A stretch of DNA of 64,000 bases from SIG565 sp045540055 (GCA_045540055.1 JAZQGO010000025.1:11121-75120); one strand, 5' to 3'; positions 23,610 through 32,754 are shown, counted from the stretch's first letter. Translations and numbers: made by a program. The notes: a model not told the origin generated them from the sequence alone.

Positions 23610-24029
23610 TTATTCTGCCGCCTTTGTTTCACAATAAAGGCAACGGTATACCCTGTTTTCACGGTCGGTGAGGGTGAAAATATTAGGTAATTCTTGCTCA
23701 GTTGTGCAAATGCAACGCGGATTTTTGCAAAATACCACGTCGGTAAGCCTTTCGGGCAATTCAATACTCTTTTTCTCAACAATCACACCGTCTTTAATAA
23801 CGTTAATCGTAGCATCGGGGTCAATGTAACCTAAAACGTCGGTATCGATATCTAAATCATAGTCAACCTTAATGATATCCTTTTTACCCATCTTTTTACT
23901 GATTACATTGCGAATTAACGCAACCGAACATTCTAATTTATCTAGCCCTAAAAGGTGATAAATCTTCATAGCCTTACCTGCGGTAATATGGTCGATAACA
24001 ATACCGTTTTTTATAGAATCTATGTTCAT
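23610..24029 (-). CDS. pyrI: Aspartate carbamoyltransferase regulatory subunit
   Basis: PyrI binds nucleotides and gives allosteric control to the ATCase holoenzyme. The 139-residue protein has the N-terminal NGIVIDHITAGKAMKIYHLL block (allosteric site) and a C-terminal zinc domain with four cysteines, CKNPRC-x19-CLYC-like (CKNPRCICTTEQ and YRCLYCE). It overlaps pyrB by one base, so the subunits are likely co-translated. Its presence means this ATCase is of the regulated PyrBI class, unlike that of Bacillus subtilis. Confidence 0.95.
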   Translation of the reverse strand: MNIDSIKNGIVIDHITAGKAMKIYHLLGLDKLECSVALIRNVISKKMGKKDIIKVDYDLDIDTDVLGYIDPDATINVIKDGVIVEKKSIELPERLTDVVFCKNPRCICTTEQELPNIFTLTDRENRVYRCLYCETKAAE

Positions 24030-24943
24030 TATTCCACCTCCAAGAGTTTAAGCATTAGCGCCATTCTTATAAACTTACCGTAAAGCACCTGCTTGAAGTA
24101 GCAGGCTCTCGGGTCGTTATCAATATCAACACTGATTTCGTTAACCCTCGGCAGCGGATGCATAACAGTAAGGTCGCTTTTTGCAGTAGCTAACTTATCC
24201 ATAGTCAGAATATAGCTGTCTTTCAGTCGCAGATAATCCTCTTCATTGAAAAATCTTTCGCGCTGAACACGTGTCATATAAAGAATATCAAGTTCTGGCA
24301 TATATTCCTCAAGCGAGGTTGTCTGAACGTATTCGATATTATTCTTTTGCAGAACGTCCTTTTTAACGTAGCTCGGTAGCTTGAGTTCTTCGGGTGAAAT
24401 GAGTACAAACTTAATACCGCTATATCTCGACAGCGCAGTTATAAGCGAATGTACAGTTCTGCCGAATTTAAGGTCACCGCAAAGACCAACTGTCAGGTTA
24501 TTAAATCTACCCTTTTCGCGATTTATGGTAAGTAAATCGGTAAGCGTCTGTGTAGGATGATTATGACCGCCGTCGCCTGCATTTATTACGGGTATGGTGG
24601 AATTCATAGCGGCTACGAGCGGTGCGCCCTCTTTAGGATGGCGCATTGCTATAATATCGGCATAGCAAGAAATTGTTTTTGCGGTGTCGGCAACACTCTC
24701 ACCCTTTGCTGCAGAAGAATTTTGTGCTGCCGAAAAGCCTATTACGTTGCCACCGAGCTCATACATTGCCGACTCAAAGCTAAGTCGAGTACGGGTTGAG
24801 GGTTCAAAGAAAAGTGTAGCAAGCTTTTTGCCGCGGCACTTCTCACTATACTTTGCGGGATTTGCAATAATATCATTGGCAACCGCAATTAACTCCTCAA
24901 CTTCTTCGGTAGTTAAATCGAGAATATTTATTAAGTTTCTCAT
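24029..24943 (-). CDS. pyrB: Aspartate carbamoyltransferase catalytic subunit
   Basis: Condenses carbamoyl phosphate with aspartate, the committed pyrimidine step. The 304-residue protein has FFEPSTRTRLSFESAM (carbamoyl-phosphate loop, STRTR), the mobile loop with AAKGESVADTAKTI, VINAGDGGHNHPTQTLTDLL and VMHPLPRVNEISVDID (HPLPR). ATG at 24943 follows GGAAGTTTT. It is seventh in the eight-gene operon and partners the following pyrI. Confidence 0.97.
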   Translation of the reverse strand: MRNLINILDLTTEEVEELIAVANDIIANPAKYSEKCRGKKLATLFFEPSTRTRLSFESAMYELGGNVIGFSAAQNSSAAKGESVADTAKTISCYADIIAMRHPKEGAPLVAAMNSTIPVINAGDGGHNHPTQTLTDLLTINREKGRFNNLTVGLCGDLKFGRTVHSLITALSRYSGIKFVLISPEELKLPSYVKKDVLQKNNIEYVQTTSLEEYMPELDILYMTRVQRERFFNEEDYLRLKDSYILTMDKLATAKSDLTVMHPLPRVNEISVDIDNDPRACYFKQVLYGKFIRMALMLKLLEVE

Positions 24944-24963
24944 TTAAAACTTCCTTTCAAGAT

Positions 24964-25617
24964 TTATGCTTTTGCGCCGTTAACCTCTAAATACTTCTTG
25001 ATGAGCTCAACGTTTTCGCGATTTTTTTCGTCCTCCTCAAGATATTCGATAATGTCGTATACGTCAACTACCGAATATACAGGGAAGCCGAATTCCTCGC
25101 CGACCTCTGCCATAGCGCTCTTGTCGGTTTTGCCCTTTTCTTTACGGTCAACCATTACAAATGTTGCGGCAACCTTGGCACCGAGTCCCGATAAAATTTC
25201 CATACTCTCTCTAATAGCGGTGCCGGCGGTAATAACGTCTTCAACAATTACGATTTCTTCACTCTCGGTCGGCTTGTAGCCTACAAAAACGCCTCCTTCA
25301 CCGTGGTCCTTCTCCTCTTTTCTGTTAAAGAAGAAAGGAACGTCCAGTCCGTTTTTAGCAAGTGCAACTGCTACAGACACCGCAATCGGAATACCCTTAT
25401 ATGCAGGTCCGTAGAGAACGGTCTTTTTATCGCCTATTTTTTCGAAATATGCCTTGGCATAAAACTCACCGAGTTTGCAAATTTGCTCACCTGTTTTAAT
25501 ATCGCCTGCGTTTATAAAATACGGTATTTTTCTGCCGCTTTTGGCGGTGAAATCACCAAACTTTAAAACGCCTGCACCCTCTAAAAACTGTATAAATTCT
25601 CTTTTATAGCCTTCCAT
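24964..25617 (-). CDS. pyrE: Orotate phosphoribosyltransferase
   Basis: Joins orotate to PRPP to form OMP. The 217-residue protein carries the type I PRPP motif IVIVEDVITAGTAIRES, the FYAKAYFEKIGDKKTVLYGP segment and the catalytic-loop lysines in FFFNRKEEKDHGEGGVFVGY. ATG at 25617 has AGGAG upstream and lies 11 bases after pyrF. Length is normal for the clostridial type. Confidence 0.96.
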   Translation of the reverse strand: MEGYKREFIQFLEGAGVLKFGDFTAKSGRKIPYFINAGDIKTGEQICKLGEFYAKAYFEKIGDKKTVLYGPAYKGIPIAVSVAVALAKNGLDVPFFFNRKEEKDHGEGGVFVGYKPTESEEIVIVEDVITAGTAIRESMEILSGLGAKVAATFVMVDRKEKGKTDKSAMAEVGEEFGFPVYSVVDVYDIIEYLEEDEKNRENVELIKKYLEVNGAKA

Positions 25618-25628
25618 TTTACTTCTCC

Positions 25629-26327
25629 TTAATCAACAAATTCGTTAACACAACGCTTGTATGCTGCGACGGGGTCCTCGGCGGCGGTAATGGGTCTGCC
25701 GACAACGATATAGTCAGAGCCGACTTTCTTAGCCTCAGCGGGTGTCATAACTCTTTTTTGGTCGCCAACGTCACCGTCGGCAAAGCGTACACCGGGGGTT
25801 ACTGTTAAGAAGTTTTTACCCCATGTATCGTGTACCTTGCCGGCTTCAAGCGGAGAGCAAACAACACCATCAAGACCTGCGATTTTTGCATTATTAGCAT
25901 AGTGCATAACAACCTTGTCGATAGGCTCTTTGATTAAAAGGTCGTTTTCCATTCTCTCTTGGTCGGTAGAGGTAAGTTGGGTTACTGCAATAAGTAACGG
26001 TCTTGTGCCGTCGGGACGAGTTAAGCCCTCCAAAGCGCCCTGCATCATAGTAATAGTGCCTGCCGCATGTAGATTGGTCATATCAACGTCAAGATGCGAC
26101 AGTACCGCCATAGATTTTTTAACAGTGTTGGGGATATCATGAAGTTTTAAATCAAGGAATATTTTATGTCCTCTTGCCTTAATTTCCCTTACGATTTCGG
26201 GACCTTCTGCATAGAAAAGCTCCATGCCGATTTTTACAAAGGGTTTTACATCGGTAAACCTATCTAAAAACTTCAAAGTTGCTTCCTTGCTTGCAAAATC
26301 GCAAGCGATAATTACATCCTTACCCAT
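25629..26327 (-). CDS. pyrF: Orotidine-5'-phosphate decarboxylase
   Basis: Decarboxylates OMP to UMP, the last step of the pathway. The 232-residue TIM-barrel protein has VIIACDFASKEATLKFLDRF at the start, the catalytic K-x-D-K array FLDLKLHDIPNTVKKSM, and the phosphate loop VTPGVRFADGDVGDQKR with IVVGRPITAAEDPVAA. It starts on the last base of the pyrD stop (26327), a one-base overlap that suggests coupled translation. Confidence 0.96.
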   Translation of the reverse strand: MGKDVIIACDFASKEATLKFLDRFTDVKPFVKIGMELFYAEGPEIVREIKARGHKIFLDLKLHDIPNTVKKSMAVLSHLDVDMTNLHAAGTITMMQGALEGLTRPDGTRPLLIAVTQLTSTDQERMENDLLIKEPIDKVVMHYANNAKIAGLDGVVCSPLEAGKVHDTWGKNFLTVTPGVRFADGDVGDQKRVMTPAEAKKVGSDYIVVGRPITAAEDPVAAYKRCVNEFVD

Positions 26328-27238
26328 TAGTGTGCGCCTCCTATAATTTCACTTAAACTATTGATTTTATATTTCTGCATAACGCGAGGTAAATCATCTA
26401 TAATATCTTTGCAAGCAAACGGGTTAATTAGGTTTTCGGCACCTACCTCAACTGCCGTTGCACCTGCAAGCATCATTTCAATTACATCCTCGGCAGTGGC
26501 AATACCGCCCATACCGATTATCGGTATTTTTACTGCATCATAAACCTGATAAACCATTCTAAGTGCAACAGGCTTAATGGCAGGACCCGAAAAACCACCC
26601 ATTTTATTAGCAATTACGGGTTTGCGTGTTTTAAGGTCAATTCGCATACCGAGAAGCGTGTTAATCATACTGATACCGTCCGCACCTGCCGCCTCGCAAG
26701 CCTTTGCGATTTCGGCAATATCGGTAACATTAGGTGACAGTTTTATGTATAATGGTTTCTTTGTAACCTTACGTACCGCCCTTGTCACCTCTGCTGCCGC
26801 TTCGGGTGATGTGCCAAAGCTCATACCGCCGCCGTGAACGTTAGGACAAGAGATATTTACCTCAAACCAACCTATCTGCTCTTCGGAGTCAAGCATCTCG
26901 ACGGTATAGGCATAATCTTCAACCGAAAAGCCGCTAACGTTAGCCATTACAGGCTTTTTAAAACAGGCCTTAAGCTTGGGCAATTCCTCGCTTATAACCT
27001 TATCTACACCCGGATTTTGAAGTCCGACGGCATTTATAAGACCCGCCTCACACTCGGCAATTCGAGGGGTCGGGTTGCCAAAACGGGCGTCCTTGGTTGT
27101 ACCCTTAAAAGAAAAGGTACCAAGACAGTTAATATCGTAAATATCGGCAAATTCATAGCCGAAACCAAAGGTGCCACTTGCAGGAATTACGGGATTATCG
27201 AGTATTATGCCGCTTAAATTAACGCGTGTATCTACCAT
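26327..27238 (-). CDS. pyrD: Dihydroorotate dehydrogenase, class 1B catalytic subunit
   Basis: Oxidises dihydroorotate using NAD through its partner PyrK. The 303-residue FMN protein has NPVIPASGTFGFGYEFADI, NAVGLQNPGVDKVI, the catalytic cysteine loop VNISCPNVHGGGMSFGT, IKLSPNVTDIAEIAKACEAA and the FMN-phosphate loop IIGMGGIATAEDVIEMMLAG. The Cys base and the adjacent pyrK define class 1B. It overlaps pyrK by 7 bases. Confidence 0.96.
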   Translation of the reverse strand: MVDTRVNLSGIILDNPVIPASGTFGFGYEFADIYDINCLGTFSFKGTTKDARFGNPTPRIAECEAGLINAVGLQNPGVDKVISEELPKLKACFKKPVMANVSGFSVEDYAYTVEMLDSEEQIGWFEVNISCPNVHGGGMSFGTSPEAAAEVTRAVRKVTKKPLYIKLSPNVTDIAEIAKACEAAGADGISMINTLLGMRIDLKTRKPVIANKMGGFSGPAIKPVALRMVYQVYDAVKIPIIGMGGIATAEDVIEMMLAGATAVEVGAENLINPFACKDIIDDLPRVMQKYKINSLSEIIGGAH

Positions 27239-27963
27239 ATAATCTCCTCCCTTTCGAGCACAGGACCATCTTTACAAATACGCTTATTACCGTACTTTGT
27301 TTTGCAGCTGCAACCCATACAGGCACCAAATCCACAACCCATACGCTCTTCAAAGCTGTATTGTCCACTCGTTTTAGCAGTCTGCTCTATTGCCTTAAAC
27401 ATCGGCATAGGACCGCAGGTGTAAAAATAGGTGTAATCAAGCTCTCTCATAGCATCGGTAACAAAGCCCTTTATACCGTACGAACCGTCGACTGTAGTTA
27501 TAATTGTTTTAACTCCGAGTGTCTCAAATTCATCCTTTAAAAAGATTTCTTTGGCGGTGTTAAAGCCAAGTATTACGGTGGGTGTTACGCCATTTGCAAT
27601 AAGCTTTTTACATAGGTTGTAGAGTGGAGGTATACCGACGCCACCGCCGATAAGCAGAGGCTTCTCACCACTCTTTGCTGTGTTATAACCATTGCCGAGT
27701 CCGACCAAAACGTCGAGCTTTTCACCTGCGGACAGTTCAGCCATTTGCTCGGTGCCGACACCAACAATTTTATAAACAATAACTATTTCTTTATCATTAT
27801 AATCACAAATAGAAATAGGTCGGCGCAGATACTTGCCTTCAAGCTTAATGTTGATAAACTGCCCCGAAGCCGTTATAGCCGACGTATCACCCTCAAGTGT
27901 CATCAGCATAACGTCATCGGTCAATTTAACGTTTTTAGTAATCGTATAAATATCCTGCTTCAT
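27232..27963 (-). CDS. pyrK: Dihydroorotate dehydrogenase electron transfer subunit
   Basis: PyrK carries FAD and a 2Fe-2S cluster and passes electrons from PyrD to NAD. The protein (243 residues from ATG 27963) has RRPISICDYNDKEIVIVYKI (FAD site), LIGGGVGIPPLYNLCKKLIA (NAD site), YFYTCGPMPMFKAIEQTA, and the cluster cysteines MGCGFGACMGCSCKTK followed by RICKDGPVL. ATG at 27963 is 7 bases after GAGG; a GTG at 27975 is the less likely alternative. The gene lies 8 bases after carB. Confidence 0.95.
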   Translation of the reverse strand: MKQDIYTITKNVKLTDDVMLMTLEGDTSAITASGQFINIKLEGKYLRRPISICDYNDKEIVIVYKIVGVGTEQMAELSAGEKLDVLVGLGNGYNTAKSGEKPLLIGGGVGIPPLYNLCKKLIANGVTPTVILGFNTAKEIFLKDEFETLGVKTIITTVDGSYGIKGFVTDAMRELDYTYFYTCGPMPMFKAIEQTAKTSGQYSFEERMGCGFGACMGCSCKTKYGNKRICKDGPVLEREEIIW

Positions 27964-27971
27964 TTTCTGCC

Positions 27972-30900
27972 TCACGCATCGATAGTTGAAATTGTAAGTG
28001 TGGTTTCCTCTAAAACGTCGAGCAATACCTTAACTGTATCAAGTGCTGTAAATATGGTGATATTGTTCTCAGTAGCAGTCTTTCTTATCTGCTGACCGTC
28101 ACTCTCGGGGTTGCCCGAATTTATATCCTTAGTGTTAAGCACGTAAGCGATGTGACCCTGACGAAGTGCATCCTGAATTTCGTCGCTGCCGTCACTAATC
28201 TTTCTAAGCACGTGGGTACGAATGCCGTTTTCAATGAGGAACTTTGCAGTACCCTCAGTCGCCTGAATATTAAAGCCTAAATTGTAGAAGCGACGAATAA
28301 GCGGTAACGCTTCTTCCTTATCCTTATCGGCAATTGTTGCAAATACTGTGCCGTAGTTTTGCAGACGCATACCCGATGCCTGAAGTGCCTTGTAAAGTGC
28401 GCGGTTTAGCTTATCATCATAACCTATCGCTTCACCAGTAGACTTCATTTCGGGTGACAAATAAGCATCAAGTCCACGAAGCTTATTGAACGAGAATACG
28501 GGAACCTTAACATACCAACGCTTCTTTTCATCGGGATATATACCGAATATACCTTGCTCCTTAAGGCTCTTACCGAGAATAACCTCGGTGGCAATGTCTG
28601 CAAGGCTGTAGCCTGTTGATTTTGAGAGGAAAGGAACGGTACGGGACGAGCGCGGATTAACCTCAATAATATAAACATCATCATTTTCGTCAACGATGAA
28701 CTGTATGTTATAAAGACCGATAATGCCGATTCCAAGACCTAATTTCTTTGCGTACTGCAAAATAATACCCTTTACCTTATCGGATATACTAAAGGTCGGA
28801 TATACACTTATTGAGTCACCGCTATGGATACCTGTACGCTCTACAAGCTCCATAATACCCGGAACAAAGACGTCTCTGCCGTCGCATATCGCGTCAACCT
28901 CAACCTCTTTACCCTGAATGTATTTATCAACAAGTACGGGCTTGTCTTCATCAATTTCAACAGCAGTTTTAAGATAGTGACGAAGCTGTTGCTCATTAGC
29001 AACTATCTGCATTGCACGTCCGCCGAGAACGAAGCTCGGGCGAACAAGTACGGGATAGCCGATTTCTGCCGCCGCAGCGATACCGTCCTCAATTTTTGTA
29101 ACGGCTTTACCCTTTGGCTGCGGTATATCGAGGTCACGAAGTATTTTTTCAAAGCTATCGCGGTTTTCGGCACGCTCAATAGCCTCACAATCGGTACCGA
29201 TTATTTTAACACCGCGCTTCATAAGAGGCTCTGCCAGGTTTATTGCAGTCTGACCGCCGAGTGATGCGATAACACCCTCGGGTTTTTCAAACTCGATTAT
29301 ATTCATAACGTCTTCGGGGGTAAGCGGCTCAAAATATAGCTTATCGGCGGTTGTATAGTCGGTCGAAACGGTTTCGGGGTTGTTGTTGATAATTATTGCC
29401 TCATAGCCCGAAGCCTTAATGGTCTGTACAGCGTGTACCGTTGAATAGTCAAACTCAACACCCTGACCTATACGAATAGGACCTGCACCAAGCACTACAA
29501 TCTTCTTTTTGTCTGTGAGTCTTGATGCATTTTCGCCTGTATATGACGAGTAGAAATAAGGAATATATGCGTTTGTATGGCAGGTATCAACCATTTTAAA
29601 TACAGGGAAAATGTTATTTACTTTACGAAGGGCATAGACGTCCAGCTCTTCCTTTTTCCAAAGGCGAGCGATATATTTATCACTAAAGCCCATTTTCTTG
29701 GCAGCAATAAGTGTATCGATATTATCGACATTTTCTTTAAGTGTGTCTTCCATATCGATAATTCTCTTAATTGCCTCAAGGAAAAATGCGGTTATTTTAG
29801 TAATTTCGTGTATTTCATCTATTGTTGCGCCGCGAGCAATAAGCTCGGCAATTGCAAATATGTTGTCATCCTTAAATTCTTTAATATAGTCGAGAAGCTG
29901 CTCCTTGCTCATATTATCGAACTTTGACATATATATATGGTTAGCGCCGATTTCGAGTGAGCGCACCGATTTAAGTAAGCATTCCTCAAGATTTGAGCCG
30001 ATGCCCATAACCTCACCCGTAGCCTTCATCTGAGTGCCGAGAGTGTTGGCGGCAGATGTAAACTTATCAAACGGGAAGCGTGGGAATTTGGCAATTACAT
30101 AATCGAGTCTTGGCTCAAACGCCGCAGTTGTATTTGCAATCTTAATATCCTCAAGTAACATACCGAGGGCTATTTTGGCGGTAACCCTTGCAATAGGATA
30201 TCCGCTTGCCTTGGATGCAAGAGCAGATGAGCGTGAAACTCTCGGGTTTACTTCAATTAGATAATATTCGCTTGAATTGGGGTTGAGCGCAAACTGAACG
30301 TTACAACCACCCTCAATTTTAAGCTCTTTTATCAGCTTAATGGCACTGTCATTAAGCATTTTTTCGTCTTCTTTACTAAGAGTCATAATGGGGGCTACAA
30401 CCAACGAGTCGCCTGTGTGTACACCGACGGGGTCGATATTTTCCATACCGCAGATGGTTATAGCGTGGTCACTCGAGTCACGCATAACCTCAAACTCAAT
30501 TTCCTTATAGCCCTTTACACTCTTTTCAATTAAAACCTGATGTACGGGTGAAAGCTTAAAGGCGTTAAGACCTATTTCTACGAGTTCTTGCTCGTTTTCG
30601 GCAAAGCCGCCACCAGTGCCGCCAAGCGTAAATGCAGGACGTAAAACTACGGGATAGCCTATCTTCTTGGCCGCTATTTTTGCCTCGTCAATGCTGTAGG
30701 TGATTTCAGAGGGTATAACAGGCTCACCGATAGACTGGCAAAGCTCTTTAAACAACTCGCGGTCCTCGGCGCGCTCAATACTTTCACTGCTTGTACCTAA
30801 AAGCTCAACACCGCATTCCTTTAAGATGCCTTTTTTCTCAAGTTGCATTGCGATGTTAAGACCTGTCTGACCTCCGATACCGGGTACTATGGCATCAGGG

Positions 30901-31145
30901 CGCTCATAACGGAGGATTTTTGCAATGTATTCCAGTGTCAAAGGCTCCATGTAAACCTTATCGGCGATTGTTGTATCGGTCATAATGGTTGCAGGGTTTG
31001 AGTTGCAAAGAACAACCTCGTAGCCCTCCTCCTTAAGTGCCAAGCAGGCCTGTGTGCCGGCGTAGTCAAATTCTGCCGCCTGACCTATTACTATCGGACC
31101 TGAGCCGATAATCAATACCTTTTTAATGTCTGTTCTTTTTGCCAT
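27972..31145 (-). CDS. carB: Carbamoyl-phosphate synthase large subunit
   Basis: Makes carbamoyl phosphate from bicarbonate, ATP and ammonia supplied by the small subunit. The 1057-residue protein shows the expected duplication: two carboxyphosphate/carbamate halves each beginning KKVLIIGSGPIVIGQAAEFD or VVLGAGPIRIGQGVEFDYST, two ATP-grasp domains (LRPAFTLGGTGGGFAENEQE and VRPSFVLGGRAMQIVANEQQ), and a C-terminal MGS-like allosteric domain. ATG at 31145 follows AGGAGGATA. It is the second gene of the pyr operon. The glutaminase subunit carA, normally directly upstream, is absent from the whole window. Confidence 0.96.
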   Translation of the reverse strand: MAKRTDIKKVLIIGSGPIVIGQAAEFDYAGTQACLALKEEGYEVVLCNSNPATIMTDTTIADKVYMEPLTLEYIAKILRYERPDAIVPGIGGQTGLNIAMQLEKKGILKECGVELLGTSSESIERAEDRELFKELCQSIGEPVIPSEITYSIDEAKIAAKKIGYPVVLRPAFTLGGTGGGFAENEQELVEIGLNAFKLSPVHQVLIEKSVKGYKEIEFEVMRDSSDHAITICGMENIDPVGVHTGDSLVVAPIMTLSKEDEKMLNDSAIKLIKELKIEGGCNVQFALNPNSSEYYLIEVNPRVSRSSALASKASGYPIARVTAKIALGMLLEDIKIANTTAAFEPRLDYVIAKFPRFPFDKFTSAANTLGTQMKATGEVMGIGSNLEECLLKSVRSLEIGANHIYMSKFDNMSKEQLLDYIKEFKDDNIFAIAELIARGATIDEIHEITKITAFFLEAIKRIIDMEDTLKENVDNIDTLIAAKKMGFSDKYIARLWKKEELDVYALRKVNNIFPVFKMVDTCHTNAYIPYFYSSYTGENASRLTDKKKIVVLGAGPIRIGQGVEFDYSTVHAVQTIKASGYEAIIINNNPETVSTDYTTADKLYFEPLTPEDVMNIIEFEKPEGVIASLGGQTAINLAEPLMKRGVKIIGTDCEAIERAENRDSFEKILRDLDIPQPKGKAVTKIEDGIAAAAEIGYPVLVRPSFVLGGRAMQIVANEQQLRHYLKTAVEIDEDKPVLVDKYIQGKEVEVDAICDGRDVFVPGIMELVERTGIHSGDSISVYPTFSISDKVKGIILQYAKKLGLGIGIIGLYNIQFIVDENDDVYIIEVNPRSSRTVPFLSKSTGYSLADIATEVILGKSLKEQGIFGIYPDEKKRWYVKVPVFSFNKLRGLDAYLSPEMKSTGEAIGYDDKLNRALYKALQASGMRLQNYGTVFATIADKDKEEALPLIRRFYNLGFNIQATEGTAKFLIENGIRTHVLRKISDGSDEIQDALRQGHIAYVLNTKDINSGNPESDGQQIRKTATENNITIFTALDTVKVLLDVLEETTLTISTIDA

Positions 31146-31157
31146 AATTTTATCCTC

Positions 31158-32375
31158 CTATATATTCTCATTACTATAAACGATTTTATTGCCCTTTACG
31201 GTCATAAGGCAACTGCCGTAAAGCTTCATATTTTCGAATGGTGTGCTTCTACCCTTTGACAAAAATTCATCGGGATTAACGATATATTCGTGATTTATGT
31301 CAAACACACAAAAATCCTTGGTTTCGGGTAATCCGAAGCGTTTTCGCGGATTTATCGACATAAGCTTAATAAGTTTTTCTATTGTGATTATACCGCTTTT
31401 TACAAGAAAGGTATACATTACCGAAAATGCTGTTTCTATGCCGACAACACCCATAAGACTACCTGTAAGACCTTTAGACTTTTCCTCGGCACTATGCGGT
31501 GCGTGGTCGGTAGCAATCATATCTATCGTGCCGTCCTTTATGCCTTCTATAAGAGCTAATCGGTCCTCTTCGGCACGTATCGGCGGATTCATTTTAAACC
31601 GCCCTTCGTCCTTTAGCATCATATCGTTAAATACGAGGTAGTGCGGTGCCGTTTCGCAGGTTACGTCAACTCCGCGCTTTTTAGCATTTCGTATAAGTTG
31701 TACGCTTTCCTTGGTTGACACGTGGCATATATGGTATTTGCAACCCGTCTTCTCTGCTAATTCGAGGTCACGCTTAATGGGCCCCCACTCACTCTCGCTA
31801 CAAATACCTTTAATATTGTTGTGTCTGGCAAACTCACCGTCGTGTATGCAGCCGCCAAACAGTAACGAATTATCCTCACAATGCGCGGCTATAATCTTAT
31901 TGAGACGTTTAGCGTTTAGCATAGCTTTTTCCATCATATCCTTTGACTGAACGCCCTTGCCGTCATCCGAAAAGGCAATGGCATAGCCCCCGAGCGCATC
32001 AAAATCGGTCAGCACCTCACCTGCCTGTCCTACTGTAATTGATGCGTAAGGATGCACGTTTATTACGGAATCTCGCTTAATTATATCAAGCTGCTCCTTT
32101 ATATGCTCGACGCTATCAGGCACAGGATTTAGGTTTGGCATTGAGAAAACGTCGGTGTAGCCGCCTTTAGCGCAAGCGCGTGTTCCTGTAAGTATTGTTT
32201 CCTTATAAAAAAAACCCGGCTCTCTGAGATGAACGTGTACATCACAAAAAGCGGGTAAAATAAGACAATTATTAAAAACTGTATCAACGCCGTTATTCAT
32301 AAGCTCTAATGAATAATCAGCCGGAATTATCTTTCCATTTTCATATTTTTGACAGTTTTTAAATATCGTTTTCAT
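31158..32375 (-). CDS. pyrC: Dihydroorotase
   Basis: Cyclises carbamoyl aspartate to dihydroorotate. The 405-residue amidohydrolase has CDVHVHLREPGFFYKE (first metal ligands HxH and substrate arginine), DGKGVQSKDMMEKAM, AAHCEDNSLLFGG, KYHICHVSTKESV and the final metal aspartate in MIATDHAPHSAEEK. ATG at 32375 follows TAGGAGC. The frame stays open upstream to GTG 32480, but that part contains the attenuator and matches no dihydroorotase N terminus. First gene of the pyr operon. Confidence 0.95.
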   Translation of the reverse strand: MKTIFKNCQKYENGKIIPADYSLELMNNGVDTVFNNCLILPAFCDVHVHLREPGFFYKETILTGTRACAKGGYTDVFSMPNLNPVPDSVEHIKEQLDIIKRDSVINVHPYASITVGQAGEVLTDFDALGGYAIAFSDDGKGVQSKDMMEKAMLNAKRLNKIIAAHCEDNSLLFGGCIHDGEFARHNNIKGICSESEWGPIKRDLELAEKTGCKYHICHVSTKESVQLIRNAKKRGVDVTCETAPHYLVFNDMMLKDEGRFKMNPPIRAEEDRLALIEGIKDGTIDMIATDHAPHSAEEKSKGLTGSLMGVVGIETAFSVMYTFLVKSGIITIEKLIKLMSINPRKRFGLPETKDFCVFDINHEYIVNPDEFLSKGRSTPFENMKLYGSCLMTVKGNKIVYSNENI

Positions 32376-32383
32376 ACTTGCTC

Positions 32384-32415
32384 CTATAAAAAAACCTTGC
32401 CATTCGACAAGGTTT
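32384..32415 (-). terminator. Attenuator terminator in the pyr leader
   Basis: An 8-bp stem AAACCTTG / CAAGGTTT (32408-32415 and 32392-32399) with an 8-base loop and a run of seven T, located between the promoter and the pyrC start, so it must be regulatory. Confidence 0.85.
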
Positions 32416-32458
32416 GATAGACATAACAAAACAAAGGCAATTTTGCCAATGAAACCAT
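32384..32458 (-). CDS. Putative pyr operon leader peptide (24 residues)
   Basis: ATG at 32458 opens a 24-codon frame, MVSLAKLPLFCYVYQTLSNG then KVFL, that runs through the U-rich tract and the whole attenuator and ends at a TAG overlapping the pyrC ribosome binding site. The arrangement parallels the E. coli pyrBI leader, where a translating ribosome following a polymerase paused for lack of UTP prevents terminator folding. No strong ribosome binding site precedes the ATG, and the pyrC frame is also open here, so translation is unproven. Confidence 0.45.
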   Translation of the reverse strand: MVSLAKLPLFCYVYQTLSNGKVFL

Positions 32459-32510
32459 ATACAAATCTTGCCGACGTCACAGCATCGAACTTAAAGATTT
32501 AATTTTAAAT

Positions 32511-32539
32511 ATATTATCACAAACTTTACACTTTGTCAA
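32511..32539 (-). promoter_or_regulatory. pyr operon promoter
   Basis: TTGACA (32534-32539), 17-base spacer, TAATAT (32511-32516) on the minus strand, giving a leader of about 130 bases before pyrC. Confidence 0.75.
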
Positions 32540-32583
32540 GGAAATTAGCGCATATAATTTTATTTTTTTCTTTCTCTATTTTC

Positions 32584-32612
32584 TTGACATAAAATGCTAA
32601 ATAATATATAAT
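32584..32612 (+). promoter_or_regulatory. pur operon promoter
   Basis: TTGACA (32584-32589), 17-base spacer, TATAAT (32607-32612), a perfect consensus about 30 bases before the ZTP riboswitch. Confidence 0.8.
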
Positions 32613-32635
32613 ATATATCATAATTTACAAATAAA

Positions 32636-32754
32636 TTATGGCTTTTGGTGACTGACGGATAAGTGGGCTACCACATGGAAACCTAAAGCTTGTTTTAATG
32701 TCGACCGTCTGGGCAGTTCCGCTTAAAAATGGCGGAGGTGCCTTTATTTATTTT
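32636..32754 (+). ncRNA. ZTP (pfl) riboswitch with terminator
   Basis: GGTGACTGACGG (32647-32658), the hairpin GTGGGCTACCAC, then GGAAACC and, after a variable insert, GACCGTCTGGGCAG (32703-32716) form the two conserved halves of the pfl motif, with CCGxCTGGGCA the best marker. A terminator stem (GGCAGTTCCGC / GCGGAGGTGCC, 32712-32742) with TTTATTTATTTT shares bases with the aptamer's 3' end, so ligand binding should block termination. ZTP/AICAR accumulates when 10-formyl-THF is low, and turns on purine genes. Confidence 0.88.

Noticed and set aside
32376..32480. N-terminal extension of pyrC from GTG 32480
   Set aside because: The extension codes across the attenuator stem and matches no dihydroorotase N terminus; ATG 32375 has a good ribosome binding site.
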